Assembly: GCA_022041995.1 (NCBI GenBank)
Contig: CP074382.1
Coordinates: 62,001 to 126,000 of the forward strand
Direction of reading: 5' to 3'
DNA from: Cupriavidus necator
GTDB lineage: Bacteria > Pseudomonadota > Gammaproteobacteria > Burkholderiales > Burkholderiaceae
Length of the DNA: 64,000 nt
Part shown: piece after piece, positions 18,259 to 26,329 of the stretch
Position numbering within the stretch: the stretch's first letter is position 1
Layout: every line of letters begins with the position of its first letter
Made by a program: the position numbers and the translations under genes
The notes under the pieces: model-generated
The model's input: the letters and a program-made list of their open reading frames with translations, nothing else
Database searches by the model: none
What the model was told of the DNA's origin: nothing

Positions 18259-20112
18259 ATGGGTGCTTACGAAACTCAAGGCTTTCGCATAGACAACACG
18301 GGCCGGCGCATCATCGTCGACCCGGTGACGCGCATCGAAGGCCACATGCGCTGCGAGGTCAACCTCGACAGCAACAACGTGATCCGCAACGCCGTCTCCA
18401 CCGGCACTATGTGGCGCGGGCTGGAGGTGATCCTCAAGGGCCGCGACCCGCGCGACGCCTGGGCCTTCGTCGAACGCATCTGCGGCGTGTGCACCGGCTG
18501 CCACGCACTCACCTCGGTACGCGCGGTGGAAGACGCGCTGGGCATTCGCATCCCACTCAACGCCCACCTCATCCGCGAGATAATGGCCAAGACGCTGCAG
18601 GTGCACGACCACGCCGTGCACTTCTACCACCTGCACGCGCTGGACTGGGTGGACGTGGTGTCCTGCCTCAAGGCCGATCCGAAGAAGACCAGCGAGCTGC
18701 AGCAACTCGTGTCGCCTTCGCACCCGCTGTCCTCGCCCGGTTACTTCCGCGACGTGCAGAACCGCTTGAAGAAGTTCGTCGAGAGCGGCCAGCTCGGCCC
18801 CTTCGCCAACGGCTACTGGGGCTCCAAGGCCTATGTGCTGCCGCCCGAGGCCAACCTGATGGCCTTCACGCACTACTTGGAGGCGCTGGACCGGCAGAAG
18901 GATTGGGTGAAGGTGCACACCATCTTCGGCGGCAAGAACCCGCACCCCAACTACCTGGTGGGAGGCGTGCCCTGCGCCATCAACATCGACGGAAACGGCG
19001 CGGCCGGCGCCCCGATCAACATGGAGCGGCTGAACTTCGTGCAGGCCCGCATCCAGGAGATGATCGATTTCAACAATAACGTCTACATCCCGGACGTGCT
19101 GGCCATCGGCACCTTCTACAAGCAGGCCGGCTGGCTCTACGGCGGCGGCCTCTCGGCCATTGCCGACTACGGCACCTACGAGAAGGTGCCCTACGACTAC
19201 AGCACGGACCAGTTGCCCGGCGGCGTGATCCTAAATGGCGACTGGGACAAGATCCACGAGATTGACCCGCGCGACCCCGAGCAGGTGCAGGAGTTCGTGA
19301 CGCACAGCTGGTACAAGTACGGCGACGAGACCAAGGGCCTGCACCCCTGGGACGGCGTGACCGAAGCCGACTACAAGCCCGAGGGGCCGAACTTCAAGGG
19401 CACGCGCACGGAGATCGAGCAGCTCGACGAATCGGCAAAATACTCGTGGATCAAGGCGCCGCGCTGGCGCGGCCACGCCGTGGAAGTGGGGCCGCTGTCG
19501 CGCTACATCCTCGGCTATGCGCACGCCAGGCAGGGCAACAAATTCTGCCAGCGCGTCAAGCAGCAGGTGGACGAGGCCACCGTGGCCATCAACAGCGCCA
19601 TCCCCAAGGCGCTGGGCATGCCCGAGACGAAGTACAGCGCCAAGCAGTTGCTGCCCACCACTATCGGCCGCACGCTGGCGCGCGCGCTGGAGAGCCAGTA
19701 CGCCGCCGAGATAATGATGGACGACTTCAAGCAGCTGGTCGGCAACATCAAGGCTGGCGACACCAGCACCGCCAACATCGAGAAGTGGGACCCGATTACC
19801 TGGCCCAAGGAAGCCAAGGGCGTGGGCACGGTGGCTGCGCCGCGCGGCATGCTGGGTCACTGGATCCGCATCAAGGACGGCCGCATCGGGAACTACCAGT
19901 GCGTGGTGCCCACCACCTGGAACGGCTCGCCGCGCGACCACAAGGGCCAGATCGGCGCCTTCGAGGCCTCGCTCATGAACACGCCCATGGTCAACCCCGA
20001 GCAGCCGCTAGAGATCCTGCGCACGCTGCACAGCTTCGACCCCTGCCTAGCTTGCTCCACCCACGTGATGAGCGAAGACGGCCAGGAAATGAGCCGCGTC
20101 ACGGTTCGCTGA
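18259..20112 (+). CDS. hoxG: Membrane-bound [NiFe]-hydrogenase large subunit
   Basis: Catalytic subunit, 617 residues, which binds the NiFe(CN)2CO centre and oxidises H2. The N-terminal ligand motif is [11 protein letters not shown] (R-x-C-G-x-C-x3-H) and the C-terminal one is DPCLACSTH. The latter is followed by a 15-residue tail ([15 protein letters not shown]) that the HoxM protease removes after the His, so the precursor is normal. It starts 18 bases after the hoxK stop, with GAGGAA as ribosome site. Length and motifs agree with group 1 hydrogenases. No break is seen. Confidence 0.96.
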   Translation: MGAYETQGFRIDNTGRRIIVDPVTRIEGHMRCEVNLDSNNVIRNAVSTGTMWRGLEVILKGRDPRDAWAFVERICGVCTGCHALTSVRAVEDALGIRIPLNAHLIREIMAKTLQVHDHAVHFYHLHALDWVDVVSCLKADPKKTSELQQLVSPSHPLSSPGYFRDVQNRLKKFVESGQLGPFANGYWGSKAYVLPPEANLMAFTHYLEALDRQKDWVKVHTIFGGKNPHPNYLVGGVPCAINIDGNGAAGAPINMERLNFVQARIQEMIDFNNNVYIPDVLAIGTFYKQAGWLYGGGLSAIADYGTYEKVPYDYSTDQLPGGVILNGDWDKIHEIDPRDPEQVQEFVTHSWYKYGDETKGLHPWDGVTEADYKPEGPNFKGTRTEIEQLDESAKYSWIKAPRWRGHAVEVGPLSRYILGYAHARQGNKFCQRVKQQVDEATVAINSAIPKALGMPETKYSAKQLLPTTIGRTLARALESQYAAEIMMDDFKQLVGNIKAGDTSTANIEKWDPITWPKEAKGVGTVAAPRGMLGHWIRIKDGRIGNYQCVVPTTWNGSPRDHKGQIGAFEASLMNTPMVNPEQPLEILRTLHSFDPCLACSTHVMSEDGQEMSRVTVR

Positions 20113-20144
20113 AAGACGACCCCACACGACAAGAGGAGCACCCC

Positions 20145-20747
20145 ATGCACAAGACAACGACACGTGGCCTTGCCGCCGCCATTCTGCTTTCCGGTGCGGC
20201 CAGCGCCGCGCAGGCCCAAACCGGGCACGGCACCAGCAGCCTGTTCGAAGGCCTGGTGCACCCCTTCGGCGCTGACCACCTGCTGGCAATGCTGGCCGTG
20301 TGTGTGTGGTCGGTCTCGGCGCTGCCTGCGAACAAGGCTTGGCAGGGCCCAGCCACCTTCCTGCTCGCGCTCATGATCAGCGCCTACGCTGGGCATGCTA
20401 GGCGTCCCGTGCCCTACCTTGAACACGGCGTGTCCCTCTCGGTGGTGCTATTGGGCGGCAAGCTGCTGCTCGCGCACCGATCCGCCCTGCCGCCGGTCAT
20501 CGGCCTAGGGCTGAGCGCCGCCGCTTCGCTGCAAGGCCTGGCGCACGGTTCCGAGACGCCAGAGAGAGGTTTCGCCGGCTACGCGGTGGGCTTCCTCTTC
20601 ACTACCGCACTTCTGCAAGTTGGCAGCATCAGCCTCGGCCTGGGCATCCGCCGCTGGCTGGCCGAGCGCAGCGGCTGGGCGCTGGGTGGCCTGGGCGCGC
20701 GGCTGAGCGCCGCCGGGCTGTATCTGTTCGGTCAGTTCGCGGCCTGA
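20145..20747 (+). CDS. hupE: HupE/UreJ-family protein (putative nickel transporter)
   Basis: A 200-residue inner-membrane protein starting at ATG 20145 behind AAGAGGAG. It has an N-terminal signal-like segment (AAAILLSGAASAAQAQ), the family motif LVHPFGADHLLAML (H-P-x2-G-x-D-H) and about six further hydrophobic segments. HupE proteins of rhizobia are linked to nickel supply for hydrogenase. Its place between hoxG and hoxZ differs from the C. necator order, where hoxZ follows hoxG directly. It fits functionally, since all three products meet at the inner membrane. Confidence 0.85.
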   Translation: MHKTTTRGLAAAILLSGAASAAQAQTGHGTSSLFEGLVHPFGADHLLAMLAVCVWSVSALPANKAWQGPATFLLALMISAYAGHARRPVPYLEHGVSLSVVLLGGKLLLAHRSALPPVIGLGLSAAASLQGLAHGSETPERGFAGYAVGFLFTTALLQVGSISLGLGIRRWLAERSGWALGGLGARLSAAGLYLFGQFAA

Positions 20748-20776
20748 TCTGGCACTCCCTTTCAGGAGGTCTCACC

Positions 20777-21472
20777 ATGTCCACCACGACGTCCCATCCG
20801 GCCAGCGCTTCACACGACGCGCGCGAGCTGCGGCAAGGCCAGAGCATCCGCTCTGTCTATGTGTACGAGGCGCCCGTGCGCATCTGGCACTGGCTCAACG
20901 CGCTGTCCATCACCGTGCTGTGCGTCACCGGCTACTTCATTGGCCAGCCCCTGCTCACCATGCCGGGCGAGGCCAGCGCGCACTACCTCATGGGCTACAT
21001 CATGGCGGTGGGCATGTTCGCGCGCGCCTACTGGGCGCTGGTGGGCAACCACCACGCGAAGAAGCTGTTCTGGGTGCCGATGTTCCAGAAGACCTACTGG
21101 CGCGAAGTGTTCAACATGCTGCGCTGGTACCTGTTCCTGATTCCCAAGCCCAACCAGTACGTGGGCCACAACCCGCTGGCGCGCTTGGCGATGTTCGGCT
21201 TCTACCTGATGTTTTCCAACTTCATGCTGCTCACCGGCTTCGCGCTCTACGGCGAGGGCGCACAGATGGGCTCGTGGCAGGAACGCCTGTTCGGCTGGGT
21301 GATCCCGCTATTCGGCCAGAGCCAGGACGTGCACACCTGGCACCGCCTGGGCATGTGGGGCATCGTGACCTTCGTGCTGCTGCACATCTACGCGGCCATT
21401 CGCGAAGACATCATGGGCCGCCAGAGCATCGTGAGCACCATGATTTCCGGTCACAGAACATTCAAAGAGTGA
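20777..21472 (+). CDS. hoxZ: Ni/Fe-hydrogenase b-type cytochrome subunit
   Basis: Di-haem cytochrome b of 231 residues that anchors HoxKG and passes electrons to the quinone pool. It has four membrane segments: IWHWLNALSITVLCVTGYF, MGYIMAVGMFARAYWALVG, MFGFYLMFSNFMLLTGFALY and LGMWGIVTFVLLHIYAAI. The conserved haem-binding histidines lie in them (IWHW, HTWHRLGMW, LLHIYAAIRED). The start is ATG 20777 after AGGAGGT. Normal length; it appears intact. Confidence 0.95.
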   Translation: MSTTTSHPASASHDARELRQGQSIRSVYVYEAPVRIWHWLNALSITVLCVTGYFIGQPLLTMPGEASAHYLMGYIMAVGMFARAYWALVGNHHAKKLFWVPMFQKTYWREVFNMLRWYLFLIPKPNQYVGHNPLARLAMFGFYLMFSNFMLLTGFALYGEGAQMGSWQERLFGWVIPLFGQSQDVHTWHRLGMWGIVTFVLLHIYAAIREDIMGRQSIVSTMISGHRTFKE

Positions 21473-21474
21473 GC

Positions 21475-21780
21475 ATGAACCGCGCAGCCCGCTCTATTTC
21501 CAGGCCGCGCCGGTATGTTCACCGGTTGGCGTGCCGCTGCGCGCGCCCACGCACCCGGGGGGCGGCTGCTGGCGCGCACCTGCTACGCCTGTCGCGCCGC
21601 CGACTGCACGAGTTGTTGCACGGCCAGCGCGACATGTCGCCCGACACCGCCATCCGCTGCGCGCGGGTGGTCGGTGTGGAGGCCGGCTTTTGGCTCGCGC
21701 AGCAGGCGGCCTGGGACAGCTTCCGCGCCTCGAAGCGTCTGCGCGCCGCCGCTCTCTCCACTGTTTTTGTGAGTCCGCCC
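21475..21780 (+). pseudogene. HigA-like XRE antitoxin/HTH remnant upstream of hoxM
   Basis: The reading LSRRRLHELLHGQRDMSPDT, then AIRCARVVGVEAGFWLAQQA and AWDSFRASKRLRAAA, is the helix-turn-helix of HigA/VapI-type antidotes, which carry S-R-x-x-L-x-x-L-x-x-G-x-R and a F-W-L-x-x-Q-x-x-x-D segment. The expected N-terminus (H-P-G-x-x-L) is visible only in another frame (HAPGGRLLART), so a frameshift near 21578 broke it. The HTH frame is the same as that of hoxM and has no stop before it. An ORF from ATG 21475 to 22449 could therefore give an HTH-HoxM fusion. No toxin gene is adjacent. Confidence 0.55.
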
Positions 21781-21783
21781 ACC

Positions 21784-22449
21784 ATGAGCCGCACCTCGCC
21801 TGAAGCCGCCTGTCACCCTGGTGGTGACACCCATCCCTCCATCTGCGTGCTGGGCATCGGCAACCTGCTATGGGCCGACGAAGGCTTCGGCGTGCGCTGC
21901 GTCGAAGCCCTGCAGCAGCGCCACGAGTTCGCGCCGCACGTCTCGCTGGTGGACGGCGGCACGCAGGGCCTGTACCTGATCCAGCACGTGCAGGCCGCCG
22001 ACTGCCTGCTGATCCTCGATGCGATCGACTACGGCCTGGCGCCCGGCACTCTGAAGCTTGTGCGCGACGACGAGGTGCCGCGTTTCCTGGGCACAAAGAA
22101 GATGAGCCTGCACCAAACCGGTTTTCAGGAGGTGCTCTCGCTCGCCCAACTCACCGGCCATTACCCCGCGCAGGTGCTGCTGATCGGCTGCCAGCCGCAG
22201 GAGCTGGAGGACTACGGCGGCAGCCTGCGCCCGGCGGTCAAAGCCGCGATGGACGAGGCCATGGCGCTAGGCGTGGCCGAGATCGCGCGCTGGGGCGGCC
22301 GGCCTGCGTCGCGCCGCCAGCCCCTGAGCGGGCGCGAGACCGTGACCATGGAAGGGCTCGCGCTCGCCGCCTACGAAACGCAGCGTCCCGCGCCCGAGGC
22401 GGCCTGCCGCGAAGGCGACGAGCGCTTCTTCCCCCAAGAGACCCCCTGA
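21784..22449 (+). CDS. hoxM: Hydrogenase maturation endopeptidase
   Basis: Protease of the HupD/HyaD family (221 residues from ATG 21784) that clips the HoxG C-terminal tail after nickel insertion. It shows VLGIGNLLWADEGFGVRCVE with the nickel-sensing Glu, SLVDGGTQGLYLIQ with the Asp, LLILDAIDYG and SLHQTGFQEVLSLA with the His. The C-terminus is about 20 residues longer than in many relatives. The start is set by homology; the frame stays open upstream into the HTH remnant. Confidence 0.92.
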   Translation: MSRTSPEAACHPGGDTHPSICVLGIGNLLWADEGFGVRCVEALQQRHEFAPHVSLVDGGTQGLYLIQHVQAADCLLILDAIDYGLAPGTLKLVRDDEVPRFLGTKKMSLHQTGFQEVLSLAQLTGHYPAQVLLIGCQPQELEDYGGSLRPAVKAAMDEAMALGVAEIARWGGRPASRRQPLSGRETVTMEGLALAAYETQRPAPEAACREGDERFFPQETP

Positions 22450-22450
22450 C

Positions 22451-22756
22451 ATGTGCATTGGCATCCCCATGCAGGTCAGCACCATCGAGCCCGGCCACGC
22501 GGTGTGCGTAGGCCGGGGCGAGCGTCGACGGATCAGCACCGTGCTGGTGGGCCACGTGGCGCCGGGCGACTGGCTGCTCGTGTTCCTCGGCGATGCGCGC
22601 GAACGCATCGATGCCGAACGCGTCAGCGAGGTCAACGCCACGCTCGACCTGATGCTGGGCGCCATGCAGGGCCAGGGCGCCGACGGCGAGGCTGGCTTCG
22701 AACTGCCTTCGCGCATGAGCGCCGTTCAACTGCGCCAGCTCGCCACCGGCGGCTGA
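22451..22756 (+). CDS. hoxL: HypC/HupF-family chaperone
   Basis: A 101-residue HypC-type chaperone with the essential N-terminal Cys (MCIGIPMQV). Such proteins bind the Fe(CN)2CO fragment and the apo large subunit; HoxL is the paralogue dedicated to the membrane-bound enzyme. It starts 2 bases after the hoxM stop. Confidence 0.92.
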   Translation: MCIGIPMQVSTIEPGHAVCVGRGERRRISTVLVGHVAPGDWLLVFLGDARERIDAERVSEVNATLDLMLGAMQGQGADGEAGFELPSRMSAVQLRQLATGG

Positions 22757-22780
22757 CACCTTCTTTCGTCCAGAAGACCC

Positions 22781-23227
22781 ATGAGCCTCACTGACACCGC
22801 CATTCGCCCACCGGCCGTCACCGCACTCAGCACCGATCCCGCCTCGCCGCTGGTGATGCGCCTGGTGCGGGAATTCGGCGCCGCGCTGATCGATAATGCC
22901 AGCGTGGCCGACTGGACCGCCTTGCCGGGAGACCGCTTGCTGCTGCTGGCGGGCGACGCCGTGCGTTTCACCGAGGGCCAGAACGTGGCCTCCCGCGGAT
23001 GCCGTGGCGCGTCGCTACGGCTCTCAGCGCTGGCCCTTGCTGCTGTTCTTCCGCGGCGGCCAGTACGTCAGCGCCATCGCCGGCATGCAGGACTGGATGT
23101 CTACCTGCAAGGCGTGGACGCCGCTCTGCGCATGCCTTCCTCGCGCCCGCCCACCATAGGCATTCCCGTCGTGAGCAAGACTTCTTCTAGCGACGCCAGC
23201 TGCCACAGAGCCGAGGGCACCCCATGA
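22781..23227 (+). CDS. hoxO: HoxO (HyaE/HupG family), middle segment out of frame
   Basis: HoxO-type proteins are thioredoxin-fold chaperones for the Tat-exported small subunit. The N-terminus (SPLVMRLVREFGAALIDNAS, LPGDRLLLLAGDAVRFTEGQ) and C-terminus (DVYLQGVDAALRMPSSRPPT, IGIPVV) are typical. Between about 22990 and 23090 the proper reading, DAVARRYGSQRWPLLLFFRG then GQYVSAIAGMQDW, lies in another frame. Part of the middle seems lost around A-S-R-G, and one G is missing in the W-D-V-Y segment. The two shifts compensate, so the 148-residue ORF stays open but about 35 residues are nonsense. The protein is probably non-functional unless the sequence is wrong. Its stop overlaps the hoxQ start (ATGA). 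Confidence 0.75.
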   Translation: MSLTDTAIRPPAVTALSTDPASPLVMRLVREFGAALIDNASVADWTALPGDRLLLLAGDAVRFTEGQNVASRGCRGASLRLSALALAAVLPRRPVRQRHRRHAGLDVYLQGVDAALRMPSSRPPTIGIPVVSKTSSSDASCHRAEGTP

Positions 23228-24129
23228 AAGATTTCCCGATCTCGCTCGTGACCCTGGGCCCTGGCACGCGCCACGAAGACGAGTCGCTCGACTACCTGCC
23301 CCTGCCCCTGCCCAAGGACATGGACACCTACCGCCCGCCCGTGCTGCCCGAGCCCGAGGAACTGGTGGGTCTGGACCAGGCGCGCCAAGTGCTGCAGCAG
23401 GTGCTGGCCCTGCTGCAGCAGGTGCTGGCCCTGCTGCAGCGCGGCGCCGAAGGCGGCGCCCCCGGCCTGGTGCCGCTGGGCATGCTCGCGCCACGCGACT
23501 TCCGCATCGTGAACCAGGTGCTGGGCGAAGGCGAGGTCAGCGCCATCGTGCAGCTCGGCGCGAGCAACCTGGAGGTGCGCGTGCAGGAATCCGTGTTCGC
23601 CGGCGTCTGGCGCCTCATGACCTGGCGCCACGAGGAGGGCCGCGACAGCGTACTGGTGGACGACGCGATCGAGGTCGGTTCGGTACCTTCACTGTTCGCC
23701 GCAACCGCTGCCGAAGACGTGTGGCCCGCCTACCCGCTGTGGAGCGGCCCGCTGCCGCCCAACGTACAGAACGCGCCGCTGCTGGTGGACGAGATCCGCG
23801 ACCAGGTGGCACGCTGGCAGCCGGACCAGGTCTCGCACGTGGTCAATCTCACGCTGTTGCCGGTCACGCCCGAGGACATCTGCTTTCTGGATTACCAGCT
23901 CGGCACGGGCCGCGTGCTCATGCTATCGCGCGGTTACGGCAACTGCTGCATCTCCAACACGCGCCTGCCAAACTGCTGGCGCGTGGTGCATTACAACTCC
24001 ATGGACAAGCTCATCCTCAACACGGTCGAGGTGGTGGACATGCCCGAGGTAGCGATGGCCGCGCCCGAAGACCTGCGTGATTCGCACGAGCGCCTGCGCG
24101 AGATCATGGCCTGGCTGGAGGCAACATGA
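23224..24129 (+). CDS. hoxQ: HoxQ (HupH family) hydrogenase assembly protein
   Basis: A 301-residue cytoplasmic assembly factor of the HupH family that works with HoxO on the small-subunit precursor. Recognised by DFPISLVTLGPGTRHEDESL near the start, the LGEGEVSAIVQLGA block, VWPAYPLWSGPLPPNVQNAP and the C-terminal LSRGYGNCCISNTRLPNCWR followed by VVHYNSMDKLILNTVEVVDM. A perfect 21-bp tandem duplication near 23395-23440 repeats QQVLALL in a predicted helix. The start overlaps the hoxO stop and its own stop overlaps hoxR (ATGA), so translation is coupled. Confidence 0.92.
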   Translation: MKDFPISLVTLGPGTRHEDESLDYLPLPLPKDMDTYRPPVLPEPEELVGLDQARQVLQQVLALLQQVLALLQRGAEGGAPGLVPLGMLAPRDFRIVNQVLGEGEVSAIVQLGASNLEVRVQESVFAGVWRLMTWRHEEGRDSVLVDDAIEVGSVPSLFAATAAEDVWPAYPLWSGPLPPNVQNAPLLVDEIRDQVARWQPDQVSHVVNLTLLPVTPEDICFLDYQLGTGRVLMLSRGYGNCCISNTRLPNCWRVVHYNSMDKLILNTVEVVDMPEVAMAAPEDLRDSHERLREIMAWLEAT

Positions 24130-24343
24130 GCATGGACCATTTCGAAGGCTCCTGCCTTGGCAACCGCGAGGTACTGCGGGCCGGCTTCACGACTGCAATG
24201 CAAGATCTCCTGGTGGGTCTGCGACCCCGCCGTAGGCGACCGGCAATGGCAGATCCCCAGGCACGCCCTTCGCCGATCTGCCCTCGCACTGGCGCTGCCC
24301 GAATTGCGACTGCGAGCCCGACCAGTTCCTCTTACTGCCATGA
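24126..24343 (+). pseudogene. hoxR: HoxR rubredoxin, two frameshifts and a lost cysteine
   Basis: The start MSMDHFEGSCLGNREVLRAG is typical of HoxR, a rubredoxin needed for small-subunit maturation under air. The first half of the fold (CKISWWVCDPAVGDRQWQIP) lies one frame off. The second half (PGTPFADLPSHWRCPNCDCE, PDQF) lies in the third frame and ends TGA 24341-24343, overlapping the hoxT start. The first metal pair should be C-x2-C, but here it reads C-K-I-S, so one of four ligands is lost in addition to the shifts. The product is almost certainly non-functional. Confidence 0.8.
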
Positions 24344-24824
24344 CAGACCAGCCCCTGGCATCCTGCGTGCCGGCCCTCGTGGCTCATTTCGAGCATGCGC
24401 AGACCGAACGCGTGCAGGGAATCCCGCGGCTCAACGCCGCGCTGCGCGTGGGGGCGGTGGACTTCGCTTGGGGTACCACCACGGACGACAAACCGGTGGC
24501 CGAAGGCGTGCTCATCACGCCCTGGTTCATGAGCTTGGTGCGGCTGCCGGCTCAGACCCTGCCACACGGCGACCAGGTGGGCTGCAGCTTTATGCGCAAC
24601 TTCGGCAGCGAGCGCTTCGACTTCGTCGGCGCGCACGACCCTGCCATCGGTTACCACGAGACCTGCGCGCTGTTTTCGCCATGGGCGGCTTCACCGCGCA
24701 GGCCCTGGCGCGCGAGACCGCGCACGAAGCGCTGGCGCTCACCCGCCCCGTCCCCCAGACGCCTCCAGCGGCCATCCCGCCGATGCGGTCGCGCCGCGCC
24801 TTCTTTCTGGGAGGCCGCGCGTGA
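24340..24824 (+). pseudogene. hoxT: HoxT (HupJ-like) assembly protein, one-base frameshift
   Basis: Starts ATG 24340 (overlap ATGA with hoxR). It reads RVQGIPRLNAALRVGAVDFA, EGVLITPWFMSLVRLPAQTL, GCSFMRNFGSERFDFVGAHD and CALFS, all typical of the HoxT/HupJ family. After 24676 the correct continuation (MGGFTAQALARETAHEALAL, then RRAFFLGGRA) is in the next frame because one C is missing in TTTTCGCCATGG. Joined, it gives about 160 residues, normal. The intended stop overlaps the hoxV GTG start. Confidence 0.85.
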
Positions 24825-25963
24825 ACGGTGTCGCACTCAGTGGTCTGCAAAGCCTGGCGGGCGCCTTGCGCATCACGCCCGGCGCGCCACCACCACACGG
24901 CCTGCAGAGCACGCGCCAGGACTGGGCCGCGCTCATGGGCCACGGCGTGCCAGCGGCCCGGCTGCCCGGGCTCATGGCCAGCCTGTTCAACCTCTGCAGC
25001 CACGCGCACCGACTGTGCAGCCAGCTCGCCATTGGCCCGGCCTCGCCCGGCCTGCTGCCACGACCCGATGCCGTAGCCGAGCGCCTGCGCCGCGAGACCG
25101 CGATGGAGCACATCCGCCGCATCGGCCTAGACTGGCCGCGCCTGCTCGCACCCGGCGGCGCGCACGCGGCCAGCGCCACCACCGCCCTGCGCACTTGCCC
25201 TTGGCCGACGCAGGGTGCCCCCGGCCCCTGGCCAGCGCTGCGCAGCTGGCTGCAACATGTGCTGCTGGACATGCCCGCAGCCGACTGGCTCGCGGCCTGG
25301 CAAGCCGGCGGCACCGACTGGCTCGACACCTGGGGTCTGCGCCACAACCACTGGCTGCCCGCGCTGGTGCGCAGCGCGCGCGGCGCAGACGCCTGCACCC
25401 TGCTCGCGCCCGACACCGCCTTGCGCCTCCACGGCGACCGGGCCACCAGCCTGTGCATGCTGGGCGCCACGCTCGCACTCAAGCCCGCTTTCGCGCTGCG
25501 CCCACTGTTGCATGGCGCCTGCGCTCACACCGGCCCCTGGAGCCGCCTCGGAGGCGTGGCCGACGACATGCTGCTCACGCCCTGGGCCCTGCTGGGCACG
25601 CGCCTGGCCGAGCTGGTGCGCCTTGCGCTCGACGGCGGCGACCGCTGCCTGGACTGGGGTGCCGTGGCGACCGGCCCCTGGCGCGGCCTGGCCTGGGTGG
25701 AGATGGCGCGTGGCCTGCTGGTGCACCAAGTCGAGATCGACCCGGCTACCCAGCGCGTGCAGGCCTGCCACGTGGTGGCGCCCACCGAATGGAACTTCCA
25801 CCCCGAGGGCGAGGTGGCGCAGCAGCTGGCGCGGCTCGACCCCGACCTGCCCGACGGCGCGCTCACGCGACGCGTGCACCTGCTGATGGCCGCGTTCGAC
25901 CCTTGTGTGCCTTTCACCATCGAACGCCGAGGCGCCGCGCTGCAGGAGGCCGGACATGCATGA
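24821..25963 (+). CDS. hoxV: HoxV (HupK family), hydrogenase assembly scaffold
   Basis: A 380-residue HupK/HoxV-type protein, a scaffold thought to hold the Fe(CN)2CO unit during large-subunit assembly. It is distantly related to the large subunit; the C-terminal AAFDPCVPFTIER mimics the DPCxxC ligand region of HoxG with only one of the two cysteines. The start is GTG 24821, overlapping the hoxT stop (GTGA). Its end overlaps hypA. No break is seen. Confidence 0.88.
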   Translation: MNGVALSGLQSLAGALRITPGAPPPHGLQSTRQDWAALMGHGVPAARLPGLMASLFNLCSHAHRLCSQLAIGPASPGLLPRPDAVAERLRRETAMEHIRRIGLDWPRLLAPGGAHAASATTALRTCPWPTQGAPGPWPALRSWLQHVLLDMPAADWLAAWQAGGTDWLDTWGLRHNHWLPALVRSARGADACTLLAPDTALRLHGDRATSLCMLGATLALKPAFALRPLLHGACAHTGPWSRLGGVADDMLLTPWALLGTRLAELVRLALDGGDRCLDWGAVATGPWRGLAWVEMARGLLVHQVEIDPATQRVQACHVVAPTEWNFHPEGEVAQQLARLDPDLPDGALTRRVHLLMAAFDPCVPFTIERRGAALQEAGHA

Positions 25964-26303
25964 GGCCAGCCTCGCCGGCGGCGTGCTCCAGCTGGTGGAA
26001 GACACCGCCACGCGCGAAGGCTTCAAGCGCCTGCTGGCGCTGCGGCTCGAAGCCGGCCAGCTCTCGGGCGTGGACGTGCGCGCGCTGCGCTTCGCACTGG
26101 AAAGCCTCGCCCCCAGCACCTTGCTGGACGGCGCGAACATCGAGATCGAAGAACCCCCCGGCCAAGCCTGGTGCCTGGGCTGTTCACGGACCGTGACCCT
26201 GGCGCAACGCGGGGACGCCTGCCCGGCCTGCGGTGGCTTCCAACTGCAGCCGACCGGCGGCGCTGAACTGCGCGTGCTGGACATGCAGGTGGCCCATGAT
26301 TGA
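25956..26303 (+). CDS. hypA: HypA nickel metallochaperone
   Basis: A 115-residue protein that delivers nickel with HypB. The nickel-binding N-terminus MHEASLAGG is present. The zinc site has two C-x2-C pairs (CLGC and CPAC, about 13 residues apart). It overlaps the hoxV stop by 8 bases. Confidence 0.95.
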   Translation: MHEASLAGGVLQLVEDTATREGFKRLLALRLEAGQLSGVDVRALRFALESLAPSTLLDGANIEIEEPPGQAWCLGCSRTVTLAQRGDACPACGGFQLQPTGGAELRVLDMQVAHD

Positions 26304-26329
26304 AACCCCACGAAAACAGGAGACCGACC

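Noticed and set aside
17389..18945. 518-codon open frame on the minus strand across hoxK and hoxG
   Set aside because: Shadow frame in GC-rich coding DNA; its translation is rich in His, Arg, Val and Gly repeats and has no domain, while the plus strand codes conserved subunits.
24340..26196. Long plus-strand frame continuing past the hoxT frameshift through hoxV
   Set aside because: Only the first part is hoxT; after about 24676 it becomes an Arg/Pro/Ala-rich shadow of hoxV.
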